A stretch of DNA of 64,000 nucleotides from Pseudomonas kairouanensis (GCF_004682055.1 NZ_QUZU01000029.1:1-64000), one strand, 5' to 3'. Positions 43,683 to 53,019 are shown, counted from the stretch's first letter. Notes: a model not told the origin generated them from the letters alone. Numbers and translations: made by a program.

Positions 43683-44189
43683 TTATTGGTAGGGAATCAA
43701 CCGATCCCGATCAAGATCACGCATCAGCTCACCCAGCATTTCACTCTCACTGCGCGGCTCGGTCATCGGGATATACCAGGTCGTCGCCGTCCAGCCGCCA
43801 CGCTTGTAGGCATAGGCCTTGACCAATTGCCCGTCCTTGTACAGCGAGCCATGCAACTGCCGCTCATAGGTATAGGGAATGGGCACCGTCAGTAACGTCA
43901 ACGCCCCCAGTACGGCCGGGAGCACTCCGGCGCCTTTGCCGCCGCTCTGGTCCACCAGCAGGCTGTAGCCGGTCTTGCTGAAACCGCCATCCAGAAAGCT
44001 GAACGCACCGGTCTCGCGCAGGCGCTGGATAACTTCGCGCTGTTTCTGCTGGTCGAAACGCGACGCCGGCGGCGGCATGGTCACGCTCATCGGCACATAG
44101 GCGCGCTCGGCCTTGTAGTCCAGGGGCTTGAGTGCAGTGCTGCAACCGCCGACCAGCAGTACGGCGGCCAGTAGTGAAGTCCGGATCAT
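43683..44189 (-). CDS. Small lipoprotein (third of a set of three)
   Basis: The 168-residue protein has a lipoprotein signal with lipobox GGCS (C16). It contains QRLRETGAFSFLDGGF and TYERQLHGSLYKDGQLV. It resembles the product of the upstream gene in layout (lipobox, a segment RLRETGAF/RNQLRETGVF) and overlaps it by 4 bp. No family is known to me. Confidence 0.7.
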   Translation of the reverse strand: MIRTSLLAAVLLVGGCSTALKPLDYKAERAYVPMSVTMPPPASRFDQQKQREVIQRLRETGAFSFLDGGFSKTGYSLLVDQSGGKGAGVLPAVLGALTLLTVPIPYTYERQLHGSLYKDGQLVKAYAYKRGGWTATTWYIPMTEPRSESEMLGELMRDLDRDRLIPYQ

Positions 44190-44704
44190 TGCGCTTGCTC
44201 CTTGGGCAGCAGGCCATCGCGTTGTACATCCTGGGCGAAGGCGCGGGCGATACGGCCGACGTTCTGCTGTTGCATGCCGCCACTGCCGTCGAGCAGCCAG
44301 GTGTATTTTTGGGTGACGTTGCGGTAGCTGTACTGCTTCAACGGTTTGCCGTCGTGTTGCAGGGAAAACTCGGTGGTGGTGTCGATGCTCTGGGACAGCG
44401 GCAACAGAAACAGTGTGGCCGTGCTCAACAGGATCACCGGAAACGGCGGCAGGTCGCGCTGGCTGTTGTAGCGGATCAACACCGTATAGTCCCCCGGCTT
44501 GCCCATGCCGGTTTCGACGCTGCGAAACACCCCGGTTTCGCGCAACTGGTTGCGGATCTGCGCGGCAGTAAGCGGGTCATCGACCATCACATGGATGGGT
44601 TGCAGGTAGTCCTGGCCATCGGGCAAGGTGCGTTCGGGCAAGGTGTTGGTGGTGGCGCAGCCCGCAAGCAGGGCCAAGGCGCCCAAGACGATACAGCGGT
44701 TCAT
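44186..44704 (-). CDS. Small lipoprotein (second of a set of three)
   Basis: The 172-residue lipoprotein has lipobox LAGC (C16), the segment IRNQLRETGVFRSVE shared with the downstream gene product, and a hydrophobic strip (LLSTATLFLLPLSQS). It overlaps its neighbours by 4 bp on each side. Confidence 0.7.
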   Translation of the reverse strand: MNRCIVLGALALLAGCATTNTLPERTLPDGQDYLQPIHVMVDDPLTAAQIRNQLRETGVFRSVETGMGKPGDYTVLIRYNSQRDLPPFPVILLSTATLFLLPLSQSIDTTTEFSLQHDGKPLKQYSYRNVTQKYTWLLDGSGGMQQQNVGRIARAFAQDVQRDGLLPKEQAQ

Positions 44705-45357
44705 GGACGTTTCTCCTGAGGGTTCTGGCCCGCACCGCCAGGCAGCGGTACGACGATGTAAGGGGCGGCGCTGCGGTAATCGAGCGGCATCAATTCCAGG
44801 GTCGGCAGGCCGGGAACGGACCGACGTGCGATGGCCTCATCGCGCCCCTGCTGGTCGCGCCAGCGGAAGGCGCACGAGGCGCCCAGGCACAACGAGCGGA
44901 ACTCACCCAGGTAATACGCTTTGCCCGCCTGCAGGCGCAGCGGCAGGTTGAACTTCTCGCGCGCCTGCACCGAGGTGTAGGTGGTGCCCAGGGTGGGCGA
45001 GTAGTTGCTGGAGAAGAACTGGAAATCATAGAACTCATAATCCCCAGGCTTGAGTGGCAAGACGAACACGCTGGCGGCGCCGTCCATTTCCTTCACATCC
45101 TGGGGCGTTTCCCGGCCCATGCCGACCCACACACCGGCCGCGCCATACGCCGAACCGCGTTTGCGAAACAACAGGCGCTGGTTGGGGGCGGGAGAAGCCA
45201 ACAGGCTTTGCGGGCCGATGGAACCTACCAGGTAGGCCACCGGCTCCTGGGGGCCTGGCTGCAGCGGTTCACTGACCAACGACGCCGGCTGGGTGCCGCA
45301 ACCGGTCAGGGCGGCGGTAATGAGAAGCAAGGCCAAGGGCCTGGAAAAGCAAGACAT
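44701..45357 (-). CDS. Lipoprotein (first of a set of three)
   Basis: The 218-residue protein has a lipoprotein signal with lipobox LTGC (C20) and a beta-rich body (VWVGMGRETPQDV; LPLKPGDYEFYDFQFFS; LQAGKAYYLGEFRSL). It is first in the leftward three-lipoprotein operon. ATG 45357 is chosen; 18 residues upstream in frame are unlikely. Function unknown. Confidence 0.72.
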   Translation of the reverse strand: MSCFSRPLALLLITAALTGCGTQPASLVSEPLQPGPQEPVAYLVGSIGPQSLLASPAPNQRLLFRKRGSAYGAAGVWVGMGRETPQDVKEMDGAASVFVLPLKPGDYEFYDFQFFSSNYSPTLGTTYTSVQAREKFNLPLRLQAGKAYYLGEFRSLCLGASCAFRWRDQQGRDEAIARRSVPGLPTLELMPLDYRSAAPYIVVPLPGGAGQNPQEKRP

Positions 45358-45555
45358 GTTCGATCCTGAGCACTGGCGGTAAGAAAGCGGCAGGCGACCC
45401 AGGACAAGCATGCAATGGCCCTCCTGGCGCTGCGCCTCGCGTCACTGCGAGGGCCGCGAATGGTACGGGAGGAACGGGTGGGTTGACCAGTGATGAAAGG
45501 CACCGTGGCTCACGGCGGACGGCCCGCGCAGGTGCCCATTGGCGCGGATTCAGCC

Positions 45556-46503
45556 TCAGGCGGGAGAGCGCTGCCACGCCCCCAGCGCCAGGCTGAACGG
45601 CGAAAACTCCGCAAACTGCCAGCGCAACGCCAACGCCGCCGGGCGCCATACGACGTGCTCCACCGTCACGGTCCATAAGCGCTGTGCGCCCTCGAACTCG
45701 GCCACTGCTGGCCCGTCGAGAATCAGCGAGGTGCGGCCGGCCACCTGCAGCACATCCCCCGATTCAAAATCGATAAACAACAACCCCGCCACCGGATTGG
45801 CCTGCAGGTTGCCGAGGGTGTTGAAAAATTGGTTGCCGGCAAAGTCCGGAATGGTCAACCGGTTACCGTCCACCCGCACAAAACCTGTGTTGCCGCCGCG
45901 ATGGGAGACGTCCACCGAGCGTTCGCCATCGGTGTCGACATAGCTGGCGACGAAGAACGTGTCGGCCTTGCGAATCATCGCTTGCGCCGCGTCATCCAGG
46001 CCGGTGGAGCGGCCCACTTCATTACCGGGTTTGCGCGCAATACCCGCCACCGGCCGCAGTTGGATGTACTTGGGGCAATTGCCGAAGGTGTGCACCACCT
46101 GCACCGAGAAGCCATCGGGGTCCAGGGCGCCAACACGGCCGTTCATGCGGTTGCGTCGCCGGGTGTTGAGGTCGATACCCAACAGGCCCACCGCTGCCCC
46201 CTGACGAAACGCTGCCCGGGCCGGGTCCTGGCTGGAGGGCAGGCTGTCGACCTGCAAGGTGTAGGCGTCGGGCGAATGGGCGAACCCTGGCGCGCCTTCC
46301 ACCATCGTCGCCCAGGGGATGCCCTGGTCATCCACCACGCCGAGCAGCAGGTACGGCAGCAGCGGATAGAAATCCCGGTGCTGTTCGGGCAGATGATCAC
46401 GGATCACCTTGGGCCCGATCATCGCCATGCGTTCGGCCATGCCAATCGTGTCTTGCAGCTGTCGTTCGCCGGCATGCCAGGGGGACTGTTCAATCGGGTT
46501 CAT
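45556..46503 (-). CDS. Pyridoxamine 5-phosphate oxidase-like FMN-binding protein
   Basis: The 315-residue protein has two split-barrel segments: FYPLLPYLLLGVVDDQGIPWATM and TFFVASYVDTDGERSVDVSHRGGNTGFV with DFAGNQFFNTLGNLQANPVAGLLFIDF. These are typical of the large PPOX-family proteins that act as FMN-dependent oxidoreductases of unknown substrate. Start ATG 46503 is used with a GGTG-type ribosome site; a GTG three codons earlier is possible. Confidence 0.8.
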   Translation of the reverse strand: MNPIEQSPWHAGERQLQDTIGMAERMAMIGPKVIRDHLPEQHRDFYPLLPYLLLGVVDDQGIPWATMVEGAPGFAHSPDAYTLQVDSLPSSQDPARAAFRQGAAVGLLGIDLNTRRRNRMNGRVGALDPDGFSVQVVHTFGNCPKYIQLRPVAGIARKPGNEVGRSTGLDDAAQAMIRKADTFFVASYVDTDGERSVDVSHRGGNTGFVRVDGNRLTIPDFAGNQFFNTLGNLQANPVAGLLFIDFESGDVLQVAGRTSLILDGPAVAEFEGAQRLWTVTVEHVVWRPAALALRWQFAEFSPFSLALGAWQRSPA

Positions 46504-46569
46504 GGCGCTCACCTCGTCGTGGATGGGTCGATACTGCGCTCTAGCGGCCCGCGAGAGAATAGCCCACTG

Positions 46570-47820
46570 CTAGCCCGCCACCAGATACACCCCCTGAATT
46601 TCAAGAATGCGAATCCTGCGGTAATCCGCCGCTATCACCAAAGGGTCGGCATGTACCAGGTAAACCGTGCCCGGTTGGCTCGCCACGTCCTGGGTGACGC
46701 CTAGTCGCTGGCCGTTCTCGACGTGAAATACCACATCGAAAAACGATTCCAGCTTGAGCAGTTCGGTCAAAAACAGTTCATTGTCGAACCGCCCCGCCGC
46801 GCGGTTGATCAGGCCGACGCTGCTGGTGTGCTGCAAGAGCCGATAATCGTCGGGCTGCGTCAACAACTGCGCAAATATCTCCGGTGAGGTGATGGATAAC
46901 GCTACCGCATCAAGCTGTCCCAGCCCGGTGGTTTGCCGTGAGACGCCGGGGCGCAGGTTGTCATCGGTGCACGCGACGATTTCCACCAGTTTGGGCCCTT
47001 CCTCGGTGAACATCACTTCGGCATGGCTGGGACCGTTGCGAATGCCCAGGCAACGCAACACGGCGCAGGTGTAGTCCACCAGCACCGGATACACCGCCGA
47101 TTCGACGCTGATCAACTCATCGATATCATGCAGGATGCTGCCGCCCTGGGTGCGTTGCTTCTGGTGGCGCACCACTTCGGTCACTACCTGCTGGCCGTCC
47201 TGGGACACCATGTTGACGACGTATTCCAGCCCGGCCAGGTACTCCTGGATCAATACCTGGGTATTGGGCCTATTGAGCCGGTTGGTGGTGCCCAGCAACT
47301 CGCCCACCGCCGTCTCGCAATCGTGCAGGTCATCACAGATAAATACGCTGTCGGACCCGGTACTTTCGAGGGGTTTGATCACCACGGGAAAGCGGCGTTG
47401 GAGCTTGATCCAAGCCTCGGCCAACGCCCAGGTACCGGCGATGAACTGACGGGGCGCGGGGAGTTGCCCATGGGCAATGCATTGGATCATGTCGTACTTG
47501 TTGCGCCGCGCCAGGGACCTGGCGAAGTCATTGCGGTACGGCAGTTGGAGTCGCTCACTGAGTTCGTCGGCCAACAGTACGCCGGACTCGGCGCCGGCAA
47601 TGATGAACTGGGCCTTGAAACGCACGACGCTGGCCTGGGTGACCGCCAAATCGGTATTGACCAGCATCTGCTCGTAGATCGAATGATCGAAGCCTTTGTA
47701 AAAATCGCTGTCCAGGGTGCCCGACGAGGCGATATGCATCAGCACGCAACCGGCTTCACGCAACCGCTGGGCCACAAACTTCCCGGATGAAAACCCATCG
47801 ACGACGACCACTCTGATCAT
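46570..47820 (-). CDS. ATP-grasp ligase, carboxylate-amine type
   Basis: The 416-residue protein has the ATP-grasp fold with the ATP loop FPVVIKPLESTGSDSVFIC and the metal-binding segment EVMFTEEGPKLVEIVACTDD. It resembles BacD/L-amino-acid alpha-ligases and carbamoyl-phosphate-like ligases. Such enzymes join an amino acid to another amine by an acyl phosphate. No natural-product cluster is adjacent, so this is an orphan. ATG 47820 follows a weak ribosome site. Confidence 0.75.
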   Translation of the reverse strand: MIRVVVVDGFSSGKFVAQRLREAGCVLMHIASSGTLDSDFYKGFDHSIYEQMLVNTDLAVTQASVVRFKAQFIIAGAESGVLLADELSERLQLPYRNDFARSLARRNKYDMIQCIAHGQLPAPRQFIAGTWALAEAWIKLQRRFPVVIKPLESTGSDSVFICDDLHDCETAVGELLGTTNRLNRPNTQVLIQEYLAGLEYVVNMVSQDGQQVVTEVVRHQKQRTQGGSILHDIDELISVESAVYPVLVDYTCAVLRCLGIRNGPSHAEVMFTEEGPKLVEIVACTDDNLRPGVSRQTTGLGQLDAVALSITSPEIFAQLLTQPDDYRLLQHTSSVGLINRAAGRFDNELFLTELLKLESFFDVVFHVENGQRLGVTQDVASQPGTVYLVHADPLVIAADYRRIRILEIQGVYLVAG

Positions 47821-47910
47821 GTTGCTCAACCGGCTGTTGGTAAGTTTCCCAACCTAACAAATCAGGGGTGGGTTAAATACTGACCAAACGGCTAGGTACC
47901 CTGAGGGCCA

Positions 47911-48702
47911 TCAGCGCTCTTGCAAGCGCTCCCGCAGGAAGCGATGGCTCACGGAAAACAACCGGCGGTACGTCAACAACACCGCGCCCACCGTGCCCAG
48001 CGCCGACGACGCCGCGATCAGGAACATGATCACGATCTGGTAGCGCACCGCATCCACCGGGCTTTCACCGGCCAACACTTGGCCAGTCATCATGCCCGGC
48101 AGGCTGACAATGCCCACCACGGTCATCTGGTTGAGGGTTGGGATCATCCCCGCGCGCACGGCCTGGCGGATCGCTTCCTGGGCCGCCTCCCAGCGCGAAC
48201 CGCCCAGGGCCAGGATCATTTCGATGGTGTTGCGGCCCGAGGTCAGCTCCTGGGTCATGCGCTCAATCCCCAAGGACACGCCGGTCAGGGTGTTGCCCAG
48301 GATCATCCCGAGGATCGGAATCGCATACTGCGGCTCATACCAGGGGTGGATGCGGATCACCGCAAACAGCCCCACCGCCGTCACCAGCCACGAACTGCCC
48401 CACACCGAGAGGATGCTGTCGACCCGCTGCCCCTTGTACGTGCGCCGCCCGCGCCCGGCGGCCGACATGCCGGCGATCAGGGTCATGGCACACATCAACG
48501 GCAACACCACGTACCAGTACGCGAACTCGAACACCCAGCCCAACAGGTACCCGATGGCCAGCAGTTGCACCACGGTACGCACTGCCGCCCACAGCAGTTG
48601 GCGGCCAAGGCCCAGGCGCAGCAGCAATGAAAGCGCGCCGTTGATCAGGATCAGCGAGGCGGCGATGCCCATGTCCAGGGCGGTGAGGTTCTGGTAGTTC
48701 AT
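47911..48702 (-). CDS. fetB: FetB-like ABC permease (iron/metal export)
   Basis: The 263-residue permease has about six helices and the UPF0014 features YWYVVLPLMCAMTLIAGMSAAGR, YAIPILGMILGNTLTGVSLGIERM and SLPGMMTGQVLAGESPVDAVRYQIVIMF. FetAB of E. coli exports iron and protects against oxidative stress. The start ATG 48702 overlaps the FetA stop. Confidence 0.85.
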   Translation of the reverse strand: MNYQNLTALDMGIAASLILINGALSLLLRLGLGRQLLWAAVRTVVQLLAIGYLLGWVFEFAYWYVVLPLMCAMTLIAGMSAAGRGRRTYKGQRVDSILSVWGSSWLVTAVGLFAVIRIHPWYEPQYAIPILGMILGNTLTGVSLGIERMTQELTSGRNTIEMILALGGSRWEAAQEAIRQAVRAGMIPTLNQMTVVGIVSLPGMMTGQVLAGESPVDAVRYQIVIMFLIAASSALGTVGAVLLTYRRLFSVSHRFLRERLQER

Positions 48703-49376
48703 GGCTGGGCCGCTGCGCTCAACACGCCGGCGTCCATGTGCAGGTGGATGTTGCTCATGCGCTGGGCCTGGTCGAGGTCGTGGGAGACCCAAATGCAGGC
48801 GCGGGATTTATCGCCGCTGAACCAAGCGTCGATCAGCGCTTCCACCTCACGGGACGAGGTGGGATCAAGGGCGGCGGTAGGCTCGTCCAGCAACAACACT
48901 TCGGGGTTCAGTTGCAGGGTGCGGATCAGCGAGACCACCTGGGACTCGCCGCCCGACAAGTCTGCCGCGCTCTTCGCCAGAAAGCCTGGCGCCTTACCGG
49001 CGTGACCCAGCAATGTAGTAACCGCTGCCAGGTCAAAACTGCGCTTGCGCGAGGTCTTGAGGCTGAATGGAAAGCGCAGGTTGTCTTCCACCGTGCCCTC
49101 GATCAACGCCGGGCGTTGTGACAGGTAACTGACATGGCAGCGGTAGTGGGGAATCTCGGCGTTGCTGATCGGCTGGCCGTTCCACAGGAGTTGCCCCGAA
49201 GTGGGCGCGTCCAGCAGGGCCAGGGCGCGCAGGAACACACTTTTGCCGGAGCCGGAGGAGCCGGTGATCGACACACGGTCGGCAGCGTTGAGGCTGAAGT
49301 CGGTGGGTTGCAGCAACGCCACCTGGCGGCGCTCGTCGGTGCGCGTGAGGGCGCGGGTTTCAATCAGGGCGCTCAT
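48699..49376 (-). CDS. fetA: FetA-like ABC ATPase
   Basis: The 225-residue ATPase shows Walker A GSSGSGKS (39-46), signature LSGGESQV, Walker B LLLDEPTAALDP and switch VSHD. It is the partner of the adjacent FetB-like permease. Iron is the expected substrate. Confidence 0.85.
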   Translation of the reverse strand: MSALIETRALTRTDERRQVALLQPTDFSLNAADRVSITGSSGSGKSVFLRALALLDAPTSGQLLWNGQPISNAEIPHYRCHVSYLSQRPALIEGTVEDNLRFPFSLKTSRKRSFDLAAVTTLLGHAGKAPGFLAKSAADLSGGESQVVSLIRTLQLNPEVLLLDEPTAALDPTSSREVEALIDAWFSGDKSRACIWVSHDLDQAQRMSNIHLHMDAGVLSAAAQP

Positions 49377-49440
49377 GGACGCGATGTTCCTTTTACATGC
49401 GATTGGGCGCCATGGTGCCGTACAGGGTGTACCGGGTCAA

Positions 49441-49466
49441 AAATGTGGGAGCGGGCTTGCCTGCGA
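49441..49466. repeat. Single REP element
   Basis: AAATGTGGGAGCGGGCTTGC with CTGCGATAGC after it, in the 471-bp gap between fetA and the amino-acid binding protein. No partner copy in inverse orientation was seen nearby. Confidence 0.7.
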
Positions 49467-49479
49467 TAGCGGTCTTTCG

Positions 49480-49695
49480 GGGTACATATCCGTTATTTGG
49501 GTTACGGCGGCTATTGGTTCCGCCCTTACGGCGGCTCACTTTGGAAAAGCCCCAAAGTAAGCAAAAGGCTCTTGCCCCACCACTCGGCACCTCGCTTAGG
49601 CTCGGTGTGCCCTCACTCCGGCCAGCGTGGTTTAACGGGGCGCCTAAGATCAAGATCAAAAGCCAAATCAAAAGCCAGAGCCAGAGCCAGAGCAA
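49480..49695. repeat. Interspersed pseudomonad repeat with short tandem repeats
   Basis: This stretch (GTTACGGCGGC, CTCACTTTGGAAAAGCCCC, AGCAAAAGGCTCTTGCCCC, and CCTCGCTTAGGCTCGG) belongs to a large repeat seen many times in P. fluorescens-group genomes, often mis-annotated as a protein. TTACGGCGGCT occurs twice (49500s and 49530s). At 49675-49693 CAGAGC is repeated three times, with ATCAA and AAAAGC before it. No gene here. Confidence 0.6.
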
Positions 49696-49724
49696 ACCGC
49701 TATCTAACAGATGTATGGAAATCC

Positions 49725-49820
49725 AAATGTGGGAGCGGGCTTGCTCGCGAAGGCGGTGGATCAGTTAACACAACTGTGACTGACACATCGCTTTCGCGAG
49801 CAAGCCCCCTCCCACATTTT
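49725..49820. repeat. REPIN
   Basis: AAATGTGGGAGCGGGCTTGC to the left and GCAAGCCCCCTCCCACATTT to the right enclose GCGAAGGCGG...CGCTTTCGC inner arms. The flank GATGTATGGAAATCC preceding the left arm recurs (with one change) at the REPIN at 59557. Confidence 0.85.
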
Positions 49821-49847
49821 GGTCTGCATCTATCAGGTAGAGCTGAG

Positions 49848-50681
49848 TTACGGCAGCGGGTCGAATTTCAAAGCGCTCAAGCTCTGCACCTTATCTTCAC
49901 GCACCATCTTGTACTCGGTATTCGGGCCAATCCAACGATCCCAGATCGCATCAATCTCCCCGGCCTTTTCCATCGCCATCAGCGACTCATTCACCTTGGC
50001 CAGAAACGCCGGTTCATCGCGACGCATGCCCGCGCCAATCGGTTCCAGCGCCATCGGCTCCTTGGCAATCGCCAACTCAACGCCGCCAGCCTTGGCCTGG
50101 TTGACCAGTTTCAACGCGGTCATGGTGTTGGTCACCAACCCCACCACCTTGTTCTGTTGCAAGGCCATGTAGGCGGAACCGGTGTCCTGGAAGGTCACCG
50201 GGGTGGCGCCCGCGATGCGGATCGATTGCTCCGAGGTCGAGCCCTTGGTGGAGCTGATGCGCTTGTCCTTGAAGAAGCTTTTCGGCTGGTCGGCATTGGC
50301 CGCACGCACCACCAGGGTTTCCTTTGCGATGTAGTACGGGTCGCTGAACTGGATCTGCTCGGCGCGGGTCTTGGTGTAGGCCAGGTTGGCGAAGATCACA
50401 TCCACACGGCCCATTTTCACTTCGGGAATGCGCGCTTCAACCGACAGCGGCTTGAGTTCCAGGGCCACGCCCATGGTCTTGGCCAGGGCTTTGCACAGGT
50501 CCACGTCCATGCCCACCAGCTCGCGGGTTTTTGGGTCTGGCGCGGAGAACGGCGGCACGTCGGCGTACACGCCGCAGCTCAAGGATTGCTTGGCCAGGAT
50601 GTCGCTCAATTGGTCGGCCTGGGCGCACGCCACAGCCAAAGGGCCCAATGCCAGCGCAGTAAACAGATGCTTCATACCCAT
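49848..50681 (-). CDS. Amino-acid ABC transporter periplasmic binding protein
   Basis: The 277-residue family-3 solute-binding protein has a signal peptide (ACAQADQ cleavage region) and the motifs VPPFSAPDPKTRELVGMDVDLCKALAK, GRVDVIFANLAYTKTR and IQFSDPYY. It is the last gene of an ABC set (permease 52943, permease 52235, ATPase 51477, this gene). It starts at ATG 50681 with GGAG seven bases before; a second ATG two codons on is possible. Substrate in glutamate/pyroglutamate context is likely an amino acid. Confidence 0.88.
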   Translation of the reverse strand: MGMKHLFTALALGPLAVACAQADQLSDILAKQSLSCGVYADVPPFSAPDPKTRELVGMDVDLCKALAKTMGVALELKPLSVEARIPEVKMGRVDVIFANLAYTKTRAEQIQFSDPYYIAKETLVVRAANADQPKSFFKDKRISSTKGSTSEQSIRIAGATPVTFQDTGSAYMALQQNKVVGLVTNTMTALKLVNQAKAGGVELAIAKEPMALEPIGAGMRRDEPAFLAKVNESLMAMEKAGEIDAIWDRWIGPNTEYKMVREDKVQSLSALKFDPLP

Positions 50682-50739
50682 GGGAAATCTCCAGAAAGTT
50701 GGACCAGCAAAATGGCAGAGGGAATCAAACCGCCGCAGC

Positions 50740-51477
50740 TCAATGGGCCCGCAGGTCGGCGATGAAGCGTTGCGCTCGCGGGTGCGAAGGCTGGGTGAAG
50801 AAGGCGTCGGGGGTGCTCTTTTCCAGAATCTGCCCCGCGTCCATAAACCAGATGGTGTCGGCCACTTCGCGGGCGAAGTTCATCTCGTGGGTCACGCACA
50901 TCATGGTCATGCCGTCCTTGGCCAACCCTTTCATCACACTCAGCACTTCACCAACCATTTCCGGGTCGAGGGCGCTGGTGGGTTCGTCGAACAGCATCAC
51001 CGGCGGCTCCATCGCCAGGGCGCGGGCAATCGCCACCCGTTGTTGCTGGCCGCCGGACAACTGCGCCGGATAAGCCCCGGCCTTGTGGGCCAGGCCCACG
51101 CGGTCGAGCAGTTCCATGGCCTTTTGCTTGGCCGCCGCGCCCTTGAGGTTGCGCAGCTTGTTCGGCGCCAGGGTGATGTTTTCCAGCACCGAAAGGTGGG
51201 GGAACAGGTTGAAGCTCTGGAACACAAACCCTACGCGGCTGCGCAGGCGGTTGATCTGGGCGTCGGTGCCGTGCACGTCCTGGCCGTCGAACAGGATCTG
51301 GCCGTTCTGGATGTCTTCCAGGCGGTTGACCGTGCGAATCAAGGTGGACTTGCCCGACCCCGAAGGCCCGCACAGCACCACCACTTCACCGGGTTGCACT
51401 TCGGCGGTGATGTCGGTGAGCGCCTGGTACTCGCCGTACCATTTATTGATTTTCGAAAACATGATCATTGGATGCAT
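50740..51477 (-). CDS. Amino-acid ABC transporter ATPase
   Basis: The 245-residue ATPase (GlnQ/HisP type) has Walker A GPSGSGKST (about 36-44), Q loop FQSFNLFPHLSVLENI, signature LSGGQQQR, Walker B MLFDEPTSALDP and switch VTHE. ATG 51477 (MHPMIMFSK) follows AGAGGG. It overlaps nothing but lies 14 bp from the permease. Confidence 0.9.
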   Translation of the reverse strand: MHPMIMFSKINKWYGEYQALTDITAEVQPGEVVVLCGPSGSGKSTLIRTVNRLEDIQNGQILFDGQDVHGTDAQINRLRSRVGFVFQSFNLFPHLSVLENITLAPNKLRNLKGAAAKQKAMELLDRVGLAHKAGAYPAQLSGGQQQRVAIARALAMEPPVMLFDEPTSALDPEMVGEVLSVMKGLAKDGMTMMCVTHEMNFAREVADTIWFMDAGQILEKSTPDAFFTQPSHPRAQRFIADLRAH

Positions 51478-51491
51478 GAGCGCAGCCCTCT

Positions 51492-52235
51492 TCAATTATC
51501 GGTGGCCAGCAACGGCTTGCCAGGCACGGTTTGCCCGCCGTTACCCAGGCGCTTGCGCGCAATGCGTTGCTCTACCCAACCAGCCAGGCGGGTCAGGCCG
51601 AAGCACAGCAGGTAGTAGATGATCGCCAGGATGAAAAACACCTGGAACGGCTTGGTCAGCAACTGGTTGTTGACCTGGTTCGCAGCAAAAGTCACTTCCT
51701 GCACGTTGATCACGTAGCCCAGGGAGGTTTCCTTGATGATCGAGATGAACTGGCTGATCAGGCTCGGCAGCGCGTTGTACAGCGCCTGGGGCAGAATCAC
51801 CCACACCGTGGTGCGCACGTAACCCAAACCCAAAGCGCGAGACGCCTCGTACTGCCCACTCGGCAACGCCTGAATACCGCCGCGAATGATTTCGCACAGG
51901 TAGGCGCTCTGGTAGATCACCAACGTGCAGAGCATGGTCATGAAGCCGGTGATGTTATGGCCGATCAGCAGGGGCACCAGGAAGTAGGTCCAGAAGATCA
52001 CCATCAGCAACGGAATACCGCGCAGCACGTAGACCCACACCGTGGCCACCCAATACAAACCCTTCCACGGCGACACCCGCGCCAATGCCAGCAGCAACCC
52101 GAACGGGAATGCCAACAGCAAGGCCAATGCTGCCAGGATCAGCGTGCTCGCCAGGCCACCCAGGGGGCCATGGGGATACTGACCGATCAGAAACAGCGTC
52201 CAGTTGTTTTGCAGGATTTCAACGATATCGAACAT
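51492..52235 (-). CDS. Amino-acid ABC transporter permease
   Basis: The 247-residue permease has the HEQRMs family segments STLILAALALLLAFPFGLLLA, YVLRGIPLLMVIFWTYF and SRALGLGYVRTTVWVILPQALYNALP. ATG 52235 (MFDIVEIL) is chosen as it lies nine bases after GAGG; ATG 52241 is the alternative. Confidence 0.88.
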   Translation of the reverse strand: MFDIVEILQNNWTLFLIGQYPHGPLGGLASTLILAALALLLAFPFGLLLALARVSPWKGLYWVATVWVYVLRGIPLLMVIFWTYFLVPLLIGHNITGFMTMLCTLVIYQSAYLCEIIRGGIQALPSGQYEASRALGLGYVRTTVWVILPQALYNALPSLISQFISIIKETSLGYVINVQEVTFAANQVNNQLLTKPFQVFFILAIIYYLLCFGLTRLAGWVEQRIARKRLGNGGQTVPGKPLLATDN

Positions 52236-52241
52236 CGCCAT

Positions 52242-52943
52242 CTACCTCGCCAAGGCTTTGCTGAAGTGCCGGGCAAGCAATGCCCCGGCGCCCATCAGCA
52301 GCAGGGAAAACACCAGGTAGAACACCGTGGCCACCAGGTACGACTCAAAGGTGCGGAAGGTGTAGTTCTCCACCTCGCGGCTGGCGTAGGTCAGCTCCAT
52401 CACGCCGATCGCCATCGCCAGGCTGGTGTTCTTGAACAGCAGCACGGTGTGGTTGATCAGCGACGGCAGGCAGTTGCGCACACCCTGGGGCAGGATCACG
52501 TAGCGCATCGAACGCACGTAGCCCAGGCCCAGGGCGCGGGACGCTTCGGTCTGCCCGGCAGGAATCGCCCGCAGGCCGCTGCGCATGTCTTCACAGAAAT
52601 ACGCGGCCTGGCACAAGCCCAGGGCGATCACCGAAAACAAGTACTCGGTGTTGTGACTGGCCAGCCACAGCTGGGCGTTTTCGCTGAGCAGGGTCGGCAC
52701 GCCGAAGTACCACAGCATCAGTTGCACCAGGGTGGGCACATTGCGGTGGTACGACACGTACCCCGCCACCAGGCGGTCGGCCAGCTTGTTGCCGGTCAGG
52801 CGCACCGTGACCAGCGTCAGCGCCAGAATCATCGCCAGCAGCCAGGCGAACAACGCCAGCTGCAAGGTCATTTCGATGCCCTTGACGATCAGCTCGGCGT
52901 ACTCGCCTTGCAGAATCGCGGCCAAATCGAAGTCTTGCTTCAT
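52242..52943 (-). CDS. Amino-acid ABC transporter permease
   Basis: The 233-residue permease is the first gene of the transport set, with SYHRNVPTLVQLMLWYFGVPTLL and SRALGLGYVRSMRYVILPQGVRNCLP. It is a paralog of the next gene; together they form the heteromeric channel. ATG 52943 has AGGG upstream. Confidence 0.88.
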   Translation of the reverse strand: MKQDFDLAAILQGEYAELIVKGIEMTLQLALFAWLLAMILALTLVTVRLTGNKLADRLVAGYVSYHRNVPTLVQLMLWYFGVPTLLSENAQLWLASHNTEYLFSVIALGLCQAAYFCEDMRSGLRAIPAGQTEASRALGLGYVRSMRYVILPQGVRNCLPSLINHTVLLFKNTSLAMAIGVMELTYASREVENYTFRTFESYLVATVFYLVFSLLLMGAGALLARHFSKALAR

Positions 52944-53019
52944 GGTCAATCCCTATCGGCATTGGGCTAGGGCAGAAATCAAAAATCACCCGGCGTGGCC
53001 GTGGCGGGATGCAGCGCTG

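Noticed and set aside
49497..50765. Open frame of 422 codons on the plus strand
   Set aside because: It runs through the repeat region and antisense to the amino-acid-binding protein. No family-like segments.
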